DNA from: Amphirosellinia nigrospora
Taxonomy: Eukaryota; Ascomycota; Sordariomycetes; Xylariales; Xylariaceae
Direction: 5' to 3'
Length of the DNA stretch: 64,000 nucleotides
Assembly: GCA_004123355.1 (NCBI GenBank)
Contig: SCHM01000001.1
Location: forward strand, 9,930,193-9,994,192
Shown here: in pieces, positions 11,683 through 23,286 of the stretch
How positions within the stretch are numbered: position 1 is the stretch's first letter
Layout of the letters: every line of letters starts with the position of its first letter
Translations under genes and position numbers: made by a program
The notes under the pieces: generated by a model
What the model was told of the DNA's origin: nothing
Seen by the model: only the letters and a program-made list of their open reading frames with translations
Database searches by the model: none

Positions 11683-12984
11683 ATGCAGTACACAAGCCAC
11701 CCGAGCAAGCGCAGTACGCAAAACCCTATAGAGTACGAGTCATCCGTGTACCAGAAGGGTCTCAACTACGAACGGCCCCCGTTCACCTTCAAGCCGCTGG
11801 AATGGGAGAGTCTCGCGGCAGGCGCATGTCGGCAGATAGCAAGGGCTACGTGATCGGGTCAGCGGGCACGGGAGAAACGGCACAAAAGAACCGCGCCGCG
11901 TTTGCAAGATGGTCGATCGTCCGAGACGTCTCGTGAAGACGGAAGGTCTTCCCGATCTCTCAGTCGACGTCCTGGGTCGGGAGTTGCCCTTCCCTATCGC
12001 GTGTGCGCCCGTCGGTGTGCAGAGGATATTTAACCCGGATGGGGAGATGGCTGCTGCCGCGGCGGCGGCAGAGCAAAACGTCCCTTATATCATGAGCACG
12101 GCAAGCAGCACCAGTATCGAGGATGTTGCGAAAGCAAATGGGGACGGGGAGCGTTGGTTTCAACTATACTGGCCGCCGAACGGAAAGAATGACATTACGA
12201 TATCGATGCTTGAGCGCGCTCAGAAGGCCGGGTTCTCGGCGCTGTTCGTCACCCTTGATACATATATACTAGGATGGCGGCCAAGCGACATGGACAACGG
12301 GTGAGACGATCCGATCCTCTATAGTTTCCATATGTTGCGCTCACGCTGACTTCGTGTTGAGATACAACCCCTTTCTGAGGTCTGATCAGGTAGGCGTCGC
12401 CATAGGCTTGACTGACCCCGTATTCCGTGACCACTTCAAGCGGAAGCATGGAAAAGACGTCGACGAGGATATGGGCGCGGCAGTAGCCGAATGGACTCAG
12501 ACCGTGTTCCCAGGGCTGAGCCACTCATTCGAGGATATCAAGTTCCTCCAACAGCATTGGAAAGGGCCCATCGTCCTAAAGGGTATCCAGTCCGTAGAGG
12601 ATGCTAAGAAGTGCGTTGAAATAGGTGTGCAAGGGATTGTGGTGAGCAACCACGGTGGGAGACAATCAGATGGTGGCGTTAGTTCTCTGGGTGTCCTCCC
12701 ACGCATTGTTGATGCCGTCGGGGACAAGATTGACGTACTATTCGACTCAGGCATCCGTTGCGGCGCTGACCATCGCGAAGGCGCTTGCACTGGGTGCGAA
12801 GATGTGCCTGATTGGAAGGCCCTATATCTACGGCCTCGCCCTAGGCGGTGAAGAAGGAGTCTCGCATGTGCTGAAGTCCCTTTTGGGGGATTTGGAGCTC
12901 ACATTGCACCTGGCTGGGATCCAATCGTCATCGCCAAAGCATCTTAACCGATCTGTACTCATAAAGGAGGATGACTTATTCTAA
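11683..12984 (+). CDS. FMN-dependent alpha-hydroxy-acid dehydrogenase (lactate oxidase/monooxygenase-like)
   Basis: Soluble TIM-barrel flavoenzyme that oxidises a 2-hydroxy acid to the 2-oxo acid; the exact substrate cannot be read from sequence. Start MQYTSHPSKR; one intron 12301-12361 (61 nt, GTGAGA...TTGAG) joins WRPSDMDNG to YNPFLRSDQ. Family landmarks: PFPIACAPVGVQ, YIMSTASSTSIEDVA, WFQLYWPP, the substrate-side LKGIQSVEDA, the active-site SNHGGRQ, FDSGIRCGAD and the FMN-phosphate region MCLIGRPYIYGLALGG. There is no cytochrome b5 domain, so it is not a flavocytochrome b2. Three frame breaks, near 11820, 11919 and 12766; the first two look like one missing base each, the third like one extra base. 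Length about 410 aa, usual for this fungal group. Confidence 0.88.
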
Positions 12985-15032
12985 CACAGAAATCGACAGC
13001 GACCCTTAATAGTAATATGAATTCAATGAAATATGATCTAGAAGCCATAACTCTTTATGGTTCTCAGTGACATTCGAGAGTCATTTATTTTAGCTTAATA
13101 CATTGATACGCTTTATAAAAGTAATCGAGTAGTTATACCAACTACCGTGAAATGTTATGTACGACTGACAGCAATTCTAATGAAGACACGAGTTGGATAA
13201 TGATACTCTCCGGTACACGCTCTTGCTACCTTACTTGTGACGTTAGAGTGCATCTTATAGCGCGGATGTCAGGGATCTCGCAGGGGTAGGGTGTAGACAT
13301 CTGTTGTTGCACGGAGAACTAGTGAAGCCATCTCCGTGGGCTCTATGTGACTATGTGACTATGTACAGAGAGTCTCTTTGTCTGGTCTGATCCCCATGTC
13401 TAGATCCCTGTTCCAGGCAGCGGACGACACGGTTTCAGTCCTCGGTTAATGATGCTTGACCTAGTCTACTACTTACAACACAATACAGGAAAAGGGGTTG
13501 AGAACATCATGTTAATTGATTGCCAAATACATACAGCATAAATAAAAATGGGATTTAAGTGTTGTTTATGTGCTTCGTGTTTCGTGGGAAACGCATCATC
13601 GCAATGTCATACACTCAATCCACTCAATTCATATGAATACAAAACGAGCTTCACCAAACAATACAAATACTCACAACTTTATTGCTATTGACTCAAGCCT
13701 CACAGTGTCCTAGTCACACAATATTTATTTCATATGTCACAAGTCCAGTACACGTATAGTCAACTGCAGGCAGTCAAGTGCTCGACTTGACAACGTTCTA
13801 CTTTTGTAGTGTGTGGTATAGTGTGCAGTTCTGTATCATGATACATTAATTTCAACACTGGAATGTCGTCTCCGAGCATACTCTCGCTCACCAAGCGAGG
13901 AACAACAGGTGAAGCAGACCCGGGGGACCAGCTCGGTATCACTCGACACAGCCAGTATACAGAACCCCGTAAGCAATCCTAAGGGCGCCCATGTTTGACA
14001 ACAGATAGAGGACACTAGCACGCATTCCACCTTCAAGCAGGACCCGAATATATCACAAGCGAGCAAAAGGAGAAAGTTGAAGAGTGGGGTCAGAAACTTT
14101 TAGATGCCGCAGATAAATAAAAGAATAGAGATATTATAGCCATCAAGAAAACTTCTATTGTGTTCGCTATTATCACCACTCGTGATAATATATCAGTACA
14201 ATATGCGCTATTTGGGCGAGGGGGGGTGGATGTTGAGTTGTCCCACACAACCCTTGAACCAGACACGTTTGTGTGAAGCATACCTGTCCCATCCATCCCC
14301 AGCCATTATGAAACCATTCTGCGCCCCCTACATTAACTCTGAGCGTGGCTGAATCGGTTGCGAGGAATCATCTTTCTACTGTAATTATCATACCAACTCC
14401 GTCCCCGGTGAAGAACAGCATCAGTAGCTAGGGAAGCGCTTAAGTAGGGACCCGGCACTCCGGCTATTTATGAACAGCTGGATGACTCTTGATACTCTCT
14501 CCCGGCGGCAGCGATAACTGTCATGAAGCATCCTCTTAACTATGTTACGACGACAATATCCTTCATCTAAGAATCAAACAGAATATCTATCCCGTGATGT
14601 GCCAATTATCGAGCTGTTGATGATGGTCCGTGCGTGATGGGTACCTAGGTAGCTTTAGGGATATATCATGTGTGTAAAGATTCTTATACCAAAAGACGTT
14701 ACTTACACACATTATGAGGAGCTCGACTAGAAATGATATATATATAAACAGCCCGGCGACACACCCACACCCACACCCATTCATGTACATTCTTAGTAAT
14801 AGTCGCAGTGCGAAGATCAAAATGAGTGGAGTCTAAGTATGCTTAATCCGGCCACCAGCCACAATGACGTGCAAAATATGCCGGGTGGCGCACGTACCCA
14901 AAGGAGGTAATCCATCATTTCATTGATTGCCTATTTCATATCTACCGATTCTTGAGCTTTCTCATGAAACCAAGCCTCAGGTTAATCATATGATGCGCCC
15001 TCAATCATTTCTCTGATGGGCGACGAAAAAAA
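12985..15032. other. gene-free stretch, 2.0 kb
   Basis: AT-rich intergenic DNA with no supported gene. A palindromic TACCTAGGTA-like motif occurs at about 14641-14650. Confidence 0.5.
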
Positions 15033-17873
15033 ATGGCAAGCGAGCGCACGCCGTTAATTACCACGGTGGCCGTCGGCACTCCCCGTCGACGCTATCCTCA
15101 CCAGACTCTACGCCGTTTCTGCAGCATCGCCTTGGGCTCATCTTTGGTGGTTTTGCTTATCGTCTTTCTCGTCACTGCTGTTCACGCACCGCCCTACAGC
15201 CACTCTCACCCATGGCCGGGCCATGGAAGCAAACACCTTCCTTACAAAAAGCTCCAGGCTCTACTTTTAGACACGCCTACTGCCGAGAAGGCCTCTGAAT
15301 GGAGCAGATACTATACATCTGGTGCCCATTTAGCTGGCCAGAACCTGTCGCAGGTAAGACTCGTCTCCTCTGGTAATGATGGGGATAGGAAGGGAACTGA
15401 CCTTTATAGGCTGAATGGACCCGCGACCATTGGGAGGAATGGGGGGTCAAATCCGAGATCGTCACTTATGACACCTACCTCAACTATCCTCTGGGCAGTC
15501 GATTAGCTTTGCTAGAGAAAAAACGGCCAGCACCGGCCATGAATCTGACAATTGGAAAGTAGCTTTTGAGGCCACTCTGACTGAAGATGCACTCGAGGAG
15601 GACCCTACCACACAAGTCAATAACAGCATTCCTATCTTCCATGGTTATTCTGCGAGCGGCAATGTTACTGGTTCCTTCGTCTACGTCAACTACGGTACTT
15701 TTTGGGATTTTGAAGATCTCATCCGTGCCAATGTGAGCTTAGAAGGCAAGATCGCGATTGCCCGCTATGGAGGCATCTTCCGTGGCCTCAAGGTGAAGAG
15801 AGCTGAAGAATTGGGCATGGTCGGTTGTGTCTTATACGGCGACCCGGGCGATGATGGCGACATAACAGAAGAGAAGGGGCATAAACCCTATCCAAAAGGT
15901 CCTGCCCGCAACCCCACCAGTGTTCAACGTGGAAGCGTACAATTTTTGAGCACAAGCCCCGGCGATCCGACCACGCCTGGCTATCCTAGCAAGCCTGGCG
16001 CACCGCGTGAACCAGTCGAGGGCAAAATCCCCGGGATCCCATCGTTACCCATTTCTTACTCTGAGGCCTTGCCCATTCTGAAGGCATTGAATGGTCACGG
16101 CCCTCAGCTAAAAACTTCAATGAATATTGGACTAGAAATGCAGGCTCGATACAAGGGTCGAATACAATATTGGTCCCTCCCCCGACCAACCTCGTCCTGA
16201 ATCTGGTCAATCAGCAGAATTACACTATCACCCCAATGTGGGATGTCATCGGTATCATCAACGGGACCATTCCAGACGAAGTCGTCGTCGTCGGCAATCA
16301 CCGTGACGTAAGGAATTCTCAGAGCCATTTTCTTCTTATTTTGACAACTATTAGAACACAAACCACGCTCTAATCGGAAACAACTAACCTTGAATGTTCT
16401 AGGCCTGGATAGTTGGTGGTGCAGGTGACCCCAATAGTGGCTCAGCTGTTTTAAACGAGGTTATCCGCAGCTTTGGCCAGGCACTGGATCAGGGCTGGAA
16501 ACCCCTACGAACCATTGTCTTCGCTAGCTGGGATGGTGAAGAGTATGGTCTTGGTGAGCAATTCTCTGCACCATTTTCTTCTTGTTTTGGCGACTTTTAG
16601 AGCGCAGGATTTACTTCTGGGCAAGGGGGTGCCTGGAAGCTTCCAAAATTCACGTAACCATACTATAAACGGTGAATCACTAACTGCTGCTATAGTGGGT
16701 AGTACTGAATGGGTTGAGGAATACCTGCCCTGGATCTCAGCTGCCAACGTGGCTTATATCAATGTGGATGTTGGTGTTCGAAGCCCAACCTTCTCAGCTT
16801 CGGCTGCGCCGTTACTACACAACCTCCTCTATGAAGTAACAGCACTTGTCCCATCGCCTAATCAGACCATTAAAGGCCAGACCGTTCGAGACCTGTGGGA
16901 TGGACATATCAGTACCATGGGCAGTGGGAGCGACTTCACCGCTTTCCAGGATTATGCCGGTGTCCCATCTTTAGACATGGGCTTTGGCGGGCCTGATAGT
17001 GAAGCGCCGGTCTACCAGTACGTGTTTTTGAAGCAATCGATATACTGCCCCCTGCGTACTGTATCTCCTTGCATACTTCCTGCCCCCAAAGAAGTGGATT
17101 TCTATCAAGAATAATTTCTAACATCCGATTTTCCGTGTGTAGTTACCACAGCAACTATGATAGTTATTGGTGGCAAAGCGTGTATGGAGATCCTGGCTTT
17201 GTCTACCATCGAGCCATGGCACAAGTGCTCGGGCTCACAGTTGCCAAAATCGCTGATACACCACTTCTCGCCTTAAATGCCACCACATATGCTGTAGCAC
17301 TCAACGAGTATGTTGAGAAAGTCAGGTCAAAGCTCATCAGCTCGGAAATCAAGCCATCTAGTGAGACCGAAATTTTCGAATTTAGGGCGCGAAGTGCTGG
17401 GGTAGAGGTTAAGGGCGACCGGGGCGCCTTTGAGCGGTCATTCAACCAGCTATATGAGTCGATCAGTGAGATGAAGTCTGCAGCTGTGAAGCTCGACGCC
17501 AAGGCTGCAAACCTCGGAGCAAGCTAATGAACATATCCCATGGTGGCATTGGACTAAGAAACTGAAGCTGTTCCATCAAATTCGATTCACTAACACAAAA
17601 TATAAGAACATCGAGCGCGCCTTCTTATACCCCGGAGGTCTCGACAGCCGGCCGTGGTTTAAACACGTGGTCTTTGCGCCAGGCCTTTGGACTGGATACG
17701 CTGGTGGTATGATTTCCTGGTTTTCTTACCCCTTATGAGCCGGCGCTGATATTATCATAGCTGTTTTCCCGGGCCTCGTCGAAAGCATCGATGACAAGGA
17801 CTTCACCAATGCGATCAGATGGGTAGACATTATCGACACTTGCATCAAGTCCGCCACCAAGACAATGCAGTAA
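15033..17873 (+). CDS. M28-family metallopeptidase, glutamate carboxypeptidase II / vacuolar Tre2-like
   Basis: Type II membrane peptidase: short cytosolic N-terminus, one TM helix (about residues 28-51, [17 protein letters not shown]), then PA, M28 and dimerisation domains. Six exons, with introns 15354-15410, 16308-16402, 16554-16695, 17018-17142 and 17707-17760. The PA domain reads [10 protein letters not shown] and [18 protein letters not shown]. Zinc and catalytic residues sit in GNHRDAW (His), [10 protein letters not shown] (Asp), WDGEEYGL (Glu pair), INVDVG (Asp) and YHYHSNYDS (His). The C-terminal domain continues past an apparent stop at 17527 into [14 protein letters not shown] and ends KSATKTMQ. 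Three frame breaks: an A6 run at 15518-15523, a G3 run at 16155-16157, and about 17515-17522. Length about 740 aa, typical of the family. All five expected metal/catalytic positions are present. Confidence 0.9.
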
Positions 17874-18636
17874 ACGCATCATTCTGCATAAAGTCTTGGC
17901 TCATTTTTCATACCAAAAATATCTCGCTTAAATAGCATTCGATCTGCGGTTGTCATAACTCGACATTTCTTATCGCCAAGGGATGACAAAGTAAGTACGA
18001 GAATCACAATCGGGACGTTAGCCGGTAGAATGAATATTGAAAACACGGTATTACCAAGTTATCGGCTTAGTGCCTAATCGTACCATTTTAATTGACTGTC
18101 ACATTATCATCGCTGAATAGTGCCACATACTCAACTTGTAGTCGTTAGCCGGGCGAGCCCAAGCAGGGTTGAGAGTATTAAACGGATGCGTTATACCAAT
18201 CATTCAACTCTTCCTTTGCAGCGTGCATGTGGCTTACGATTCGATCGCTTCCCTCGGCTCCGACTTGCCAGGATCTTGTGCGCCATCTGTGTCGCCCCCC
18301 GATTCGACCATCATGGTAAGACTAGTTGATTATTGGTTGGTTTTCGTGGATGGGCATGGGCTATGCGCAGCGCCGCCTTGTCGATTGTTATGCTGCCTGC
18401 TGCCTGATGGTATTACATGTTGCATCATGCATTGGTGAGTCACTAACGACTCAGCCCCTGCGGGGGAGGTGGTCAACTCAGCCTTGTGTTATCATAGTCG
18501 CCTGTTGCGAATAATGTCGTAGTTCTTATAGTTGACATAAGCTTGATTACTCTGAGCCATCATTTCAGGGGCAAGCTAATCTCATCATCCCTTTCTCAAA
18601 CTTCAAGTTACCTCAAAGAGTATACACTGAGTCAGA
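17874..18636. other. gene-free stretch between the M28 and AAA genes
   Basis: Same-strand spacer of 0.76 kb, likely 3' flank plus the AAA promoter. No gene is supported. Confidence 0.45.
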
Positions 18637-21466
18637 ATGGATGACGATAACTCGATCGTTAGCTTCGAGGACATTGCTGACCGGGGTCGAGACGTCTCCC
18701 GTTTTGGCCACCCCGTTGGATTGGTTGTCGATACCTCTTCGGTAGCCTTTTCTGATGAGGATGTCCCCGATGTCTGTTATGTCCTCAGATACAGGCATGT
18801 TGGAAAGGGGCTCGTTGAAGGTTAGTTTCGGCCTGCTATTTATTATCTCCGCACATCTCTTCTGGCGCAGTTACTGTTGTGATACTGGTTCAGCGTTGCC
18901 TCTTACTTATTTCACTCGAGTTCATTCCTCCGCCCTTCGCCTATAGACTAGAGAAGATCTTCGATCAATCATTCTAATGTGCCAATAGTCCGTCGCGGTG
19001 CTCAGCCTATCGATCCCGACGTCGGCGACTCTTTCGACGAGGGAACACAAAAGGACAAGAAGAAGTCCGTGTTAGAGATCGTGACAATTGTGTCTACTAC
19101 ACATGTGAACAGCCGAACGCCCTGTGACCCCCGCCATGGGGCATGCGTGTGACACCTCGCCGCCGTCCCAGTTATAGCTATATTAGAAGTCCAGATGACA
19201 GCGAGGATGAATCCGATATGCAGATTACGAAATCTGAAAGCACCACCATGGTGATCAAATCTCGTCACCTTATCAACGCACTCGCAGCCGTGGTAAGCTA
19301 TTACCCTGGCACAACCTTCACAGGCGATGAAATCAAGATTGAGGCCCCGTACTCTATTCTAGTACATCATCGTGAGGCTCTTGCACAGTACAAGACCTCT
19401 CAGCCCGACATTCATGACGAAGAGTATGCAGCTACCACGTCCAAGCACATCGACGTTCTCTTGGGGTTCCTCGAACAGACATATGGTCAGCAGATCCGTG
19501 ACGAAAATGAACGGAACAATCGTAAGACGCCAACGGCGACCTATGAGTGGCTATGGCTCATGCTACAGCCAGGCGAGGTTATTTACACCCGATACGATAA
19601 CACCTGGTCTCCTTTTGCCATCTCTCGTATCTTTAAGAAAGACACAAACAATGCGGATGGACTGTGCGCTTATTCCAGTAAGTAGCGACCGATACTTCTT
19701 ACCCTCCAATGTTAGCCGCCATGTACATCAGGCTCATCCTCAGTTTTCTTGCCTCCAAAATCATTCCCAAGTTAAAATAATGATTTGCTAACTGTGGTAC
19801 CCACAGTCGACTGCTGGAACTACATGTATTCCGACGGCCGACTGTGTCGCGAGATGCATACATTCGAAATCCCGCCGTTTTCGGGTGAGGAGGCAATCCA
19901 AAACCTCCCCGTGATCCCAGCCCGGTTCTTCCCCGGGGCGGACAAGGACATGTCGCCTTCGGACGTGGCCGCGAAACAGATCCAGCTGGGCAAGTTCGTC
20001 TGGGAGCTCTACAAGAAGCCGAGCTACAAGGCGTATGAGGGGGATCTTGCCAAGAAATCACCCCACGCCAACGTCGACTACAGGACGTGCCCGGCCGGAT
20101 ACATGAGCGGTCGGGTCATCGTCGACGGCGAGGGCTTCGAGCGCTACTGGCAGCAATCCCCCATGAAAAGCCGTCGCCGCCAGGTGTACGACACCTACCC
20201 TCCTCGAGGCCCTCAGACGCCGTTTGATCAGCTCCCATATTTCGCATCCCGTTGCGGCTGCGGTGCGTGCAGCAAGAGCGAACGTGGTAAGGAGAACAGT
20301 AACAAGCTGAGCCGGTTTGCTGTATTTCAGGATCTAGATCCGAGGCACGATGAGGCCCCCGAGGATCAGCTGTACTTCCAAGTTGTCTCCAAGGTCGTCG
20401 CAGGATTTCTGCTAGGCGAGAGACGCTGGGGCCACTTCCACGTGGAGAAGCTCAGCGATGTCAAGTTCGATAAGGAGGCATTCAAGTACCTCGTCCTCGA
20501 CGACGAGATCAAAACTACTGTCAAGGCCCTCCTCGGAAAATTCGCCAGTGTCGACGGGCAAGTGTCCGCCTGGCCCAGTGATTTTGTGAAGAACAAGGGC
20601 CAGGGCCGCATCTTTTTGTTGCATGGCTCGCCAGGAGTCGGTAAGTCTACTCACCTGTTGGGTCATATAGCTTGTGGTCCATGATACTGACATATTATCT
20701 TCATTGAAGGCAAAACTTGCACGGCGGAATGTGTGGCGGAGCTCACCCGTCGCCCGCTCCTCTCGCTCACGAGTGGTGACCTGAGCACCGATGCGGACCA
20801 AGTCGAGCAGAACCTGGAGTACTTCCTCACTCTAGGCGAGCGGTTCGGAGCGATCGTGCTGCTCGACGAGGCCGACGTGTACCTGGAGTCGCGGCGAAAC
20901 AAGGACATCGAGCGCAACGGGCTCGTGTCCGTGTTCCTGCGCGCCCTCGAGTACTACCGCGGCGTGCTCTTCCTGACGACGAACCGCGTGCAGACGTTCG
21001 ACGCGGCCTTCACCTCGCGGATCCACGTCGCGCTGCATTACGGAGCCCTCACGGACACGGACCGCGAGCGGATCTGGTTAAACGGCTTCGAGCGCCTCGA
21101 GCGCGAGTCCGGCGGCCGGGTCCACGTCGCCGTCACGGCGCGCGAATACGCCTGGGGCAGCGTCGACGTGCGCTCCCTGCGCTGGAACGGCCGCGAGATC
21201 CGCAACGCGCTGCAGACGGCCGTGGCCCTCGCCGAGACCGAGGCCCTCGAGGACGAGTCCGAGACCGTCATGGTCACCGATAAACACCTCCGCAGCGTCG
21301 TCCGCATGAGCCGTGGCTTCAAAAACTTCATCCAAGGCCGCAGACCACGAATTATTCATGATATTTTTATGACGATGACGACGATGTAGGCCCCAGGGAG
21401 GATGAGATCCCTGTGTTCTCGGATAGTGATGATGAAATTCGTCGCCGACGATATTCGAGTAGCTAG
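18637..21466 (+). CDS. AAA ATPase with N-terminal DUF7025-type domain
   Basis: Fungal AAA protein of unknown process; the AAA module resembles the proteasomal/BCS1-like ATPases. Exons 18637-18820, 18989-19677, 19807-20640 and 20710-21466. The N-terminal part carries the family's CYVLRYRHVGKGLVE and the LLQPGEVIYTRYDNTWSPF region. Walker A is GSPGVGKT, split by the 20641-20709 intron after the first base of the glycine codon before Lys. Walker B is AIVLLDEADVYLE; sensor 1 is VLFLTTNR; the arginine finger is TSRIHVAL; the lid contains LRWNGREIRNALQTAVALA. Two frame breaks: a C5 run at 19128-19132, and a T5 run at 21364-21368 just before the end. Correcting the second replaces an early stop with an acidic tail (DDDDDVGPREDE...SSS) ending at 21466. 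GC content rises strongly in the last exon. Confidence 0.88.
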
Positions 21467-22059
21467 GCTCACTGTTTGTCTGAATGATATGTTGAACGAT
21501 GTGTCTCTACACAATTTAGTGGATCTGGTCAAGCGTCCCTATTGTTTAGCAGACTGATGATATACGTGCGGAGCTGTTGTCTACTTGTCTACCTACCCAC
21601 CTACGGTCGTTGTAATAGTCAATGAATGCCTACCTATGTAGAAATCTAAAATGAATGTTTTATGACTAGCACAAAAACTTCTTATTTTTAGGAGAGATTG
21701 GCAACATGACCACACAAAGTATTCTGCAACAAGCTCTACGTATAATAGCTAATACTTTCCTTCAAGTCTATCTTACACAGAGCGAAATTGAGAGGAGCAT
21801 TCATCGACCATTATGTACTAGCAAACGCGTAATATCATCAGTATTGATCTATGGTCCTGAATATCAATTCGTCAGCCATTCATAACATTCCGCCCAGGTC
21901 GTACGCTGAATTGCGATGACACCGGAATACTCGGGTATATGTCGGGGGGTGTTTCCGAAACGGCTGTGAGGGATGCACGTCAGCTCCCAATGCTCTGGTA
22001 GGGTAGTTAGTTAATAAGCAGGATATCGCTAGCAGGCCCTGGATTTGCGGATATTTGGA

Positions 22060-22408
22060 TAGATTGATTACAGTATAGCCGTGGGGATCCCAGCAGGGTC
22101 CAGCCCAGTCTTTGCCGTCTGCTCTTGTTTCTGTTATGTGTGTTGAGCATAGTGTACTTGAAGTGCGCTGCATGACGACCCTGCAGGTTGCGACGCACGC
22201 GATGCAGAGCGCGCTCTCCTGGCTGATATTAGCTGTAGGACATAGATGGGACGAGGTGACATTGCATAGTGGAAGAAACACTCACTACAGATAAGGTGCT
22301 GAGGCTTTCTGCGTAATCATTGGTGGCAATACCGGATCTGGTCACATCTTGGATGACCGAGTCTATGAGGATGCGACCACCGTCGCTTCGGTCTCTTACT
22401 GTACTCAT
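22060..22408 (-). CDS. possible small two-exon gene, unknown
   Basis: I do not recognise it. A start at 22408 (MSTVRDRSDGGRILIDSVIQ) runs to a plausible donor GTGAGT at 22285; the acceptor CTACAG ends at 22233, giving a 53-nt intron. One frame downstream is cysteine-rich (CIACVATC). The splice signals are good but no domain, signal peptide or conservation can be shown. The lower boundary is approximate, and it may be chance. Confidence 0.18.
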
Positions 22409-23249
22409 TCGTTTTCCCAATATAGACTTATACAAGATTGAAAAGCAGGGAACGTCATGGCCAAGGGCCTGACCTTCCTCCGGGGAAAGGGAAGTAAATC
22501 CTCGTGGCACTTATATCCGTCTTTGTATTCTAGAACCTTGCCCAGACACTAGCAGGCAAAAATCTTATGATCTCTCATTCTTCCCCAGGTCTGCCCAGGT
22601 TGGAGTTCTCTGGGTGGTACTCTTGGAAGCGGGCTTGGGGTTCGAGAAAACATGGGGGAAATGAGGAGTGAGATGCGGGGAAGACACGTTGATCCCAAGA
22701 TGGCCTCGCCTGCGCATCCGTATTAGTGTATTTTACCGGATCTATCACCTATTACAGCAGCGGTTCTGCAAGGTTTAATGTCGTCAGTCCTGCCAAGCAT
22801 AGGCAGCTGGGGAAAAGGGGGCGAGCGCACGACCCCAACCCCAAAGGGACGCTAGCGATCCAGAACCGTTTTGTCTGACGATTTGGATCATCTTCCGGAC
22901 AGCTCTATCAGGTGATGGGGCTTTGAGTGTCGATTATGCTGTCGACAATGCCCATAATGATGATGCGCTACCTCTAGTAAGTATGTATGGTAGGTGTTTC
23001 CAGTCATCAATACGTCAGGGCACTCTGTACGCTTGGTACCACGTTCTCATGAACAACGTGGGCATAGCATACGCATAATATATAGGGGTCAGGACTGAGT
23101 GTTCTCTGCTTGTTACTTTTAGCGATGTATGAAACCAGCGTCAAAAAGTTAATCTGCCTCCTCCACTCAAGTTCCTATATCATGATTCTCTACACCAATA
23201 GGTCATGAGTATGACGCGTTACACTTATGACAGTGTTTCAAAAACATCG

Positions 23250-23286
23250 ATAACGGCCGGAAGTGGCTTACTTTCTCGGCCGTTAT
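23250..23286. repeat. perfect 10-bp inverted repeat with 17-nt loop
   Basis: ATAACGGCCG at 23250-23259 is repeated in reverse complement at 23277-23286. It could be a hairpin or a dyad binding site. No flanking gene is close, so a function cannot be assigned. Confidence 0.6.
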
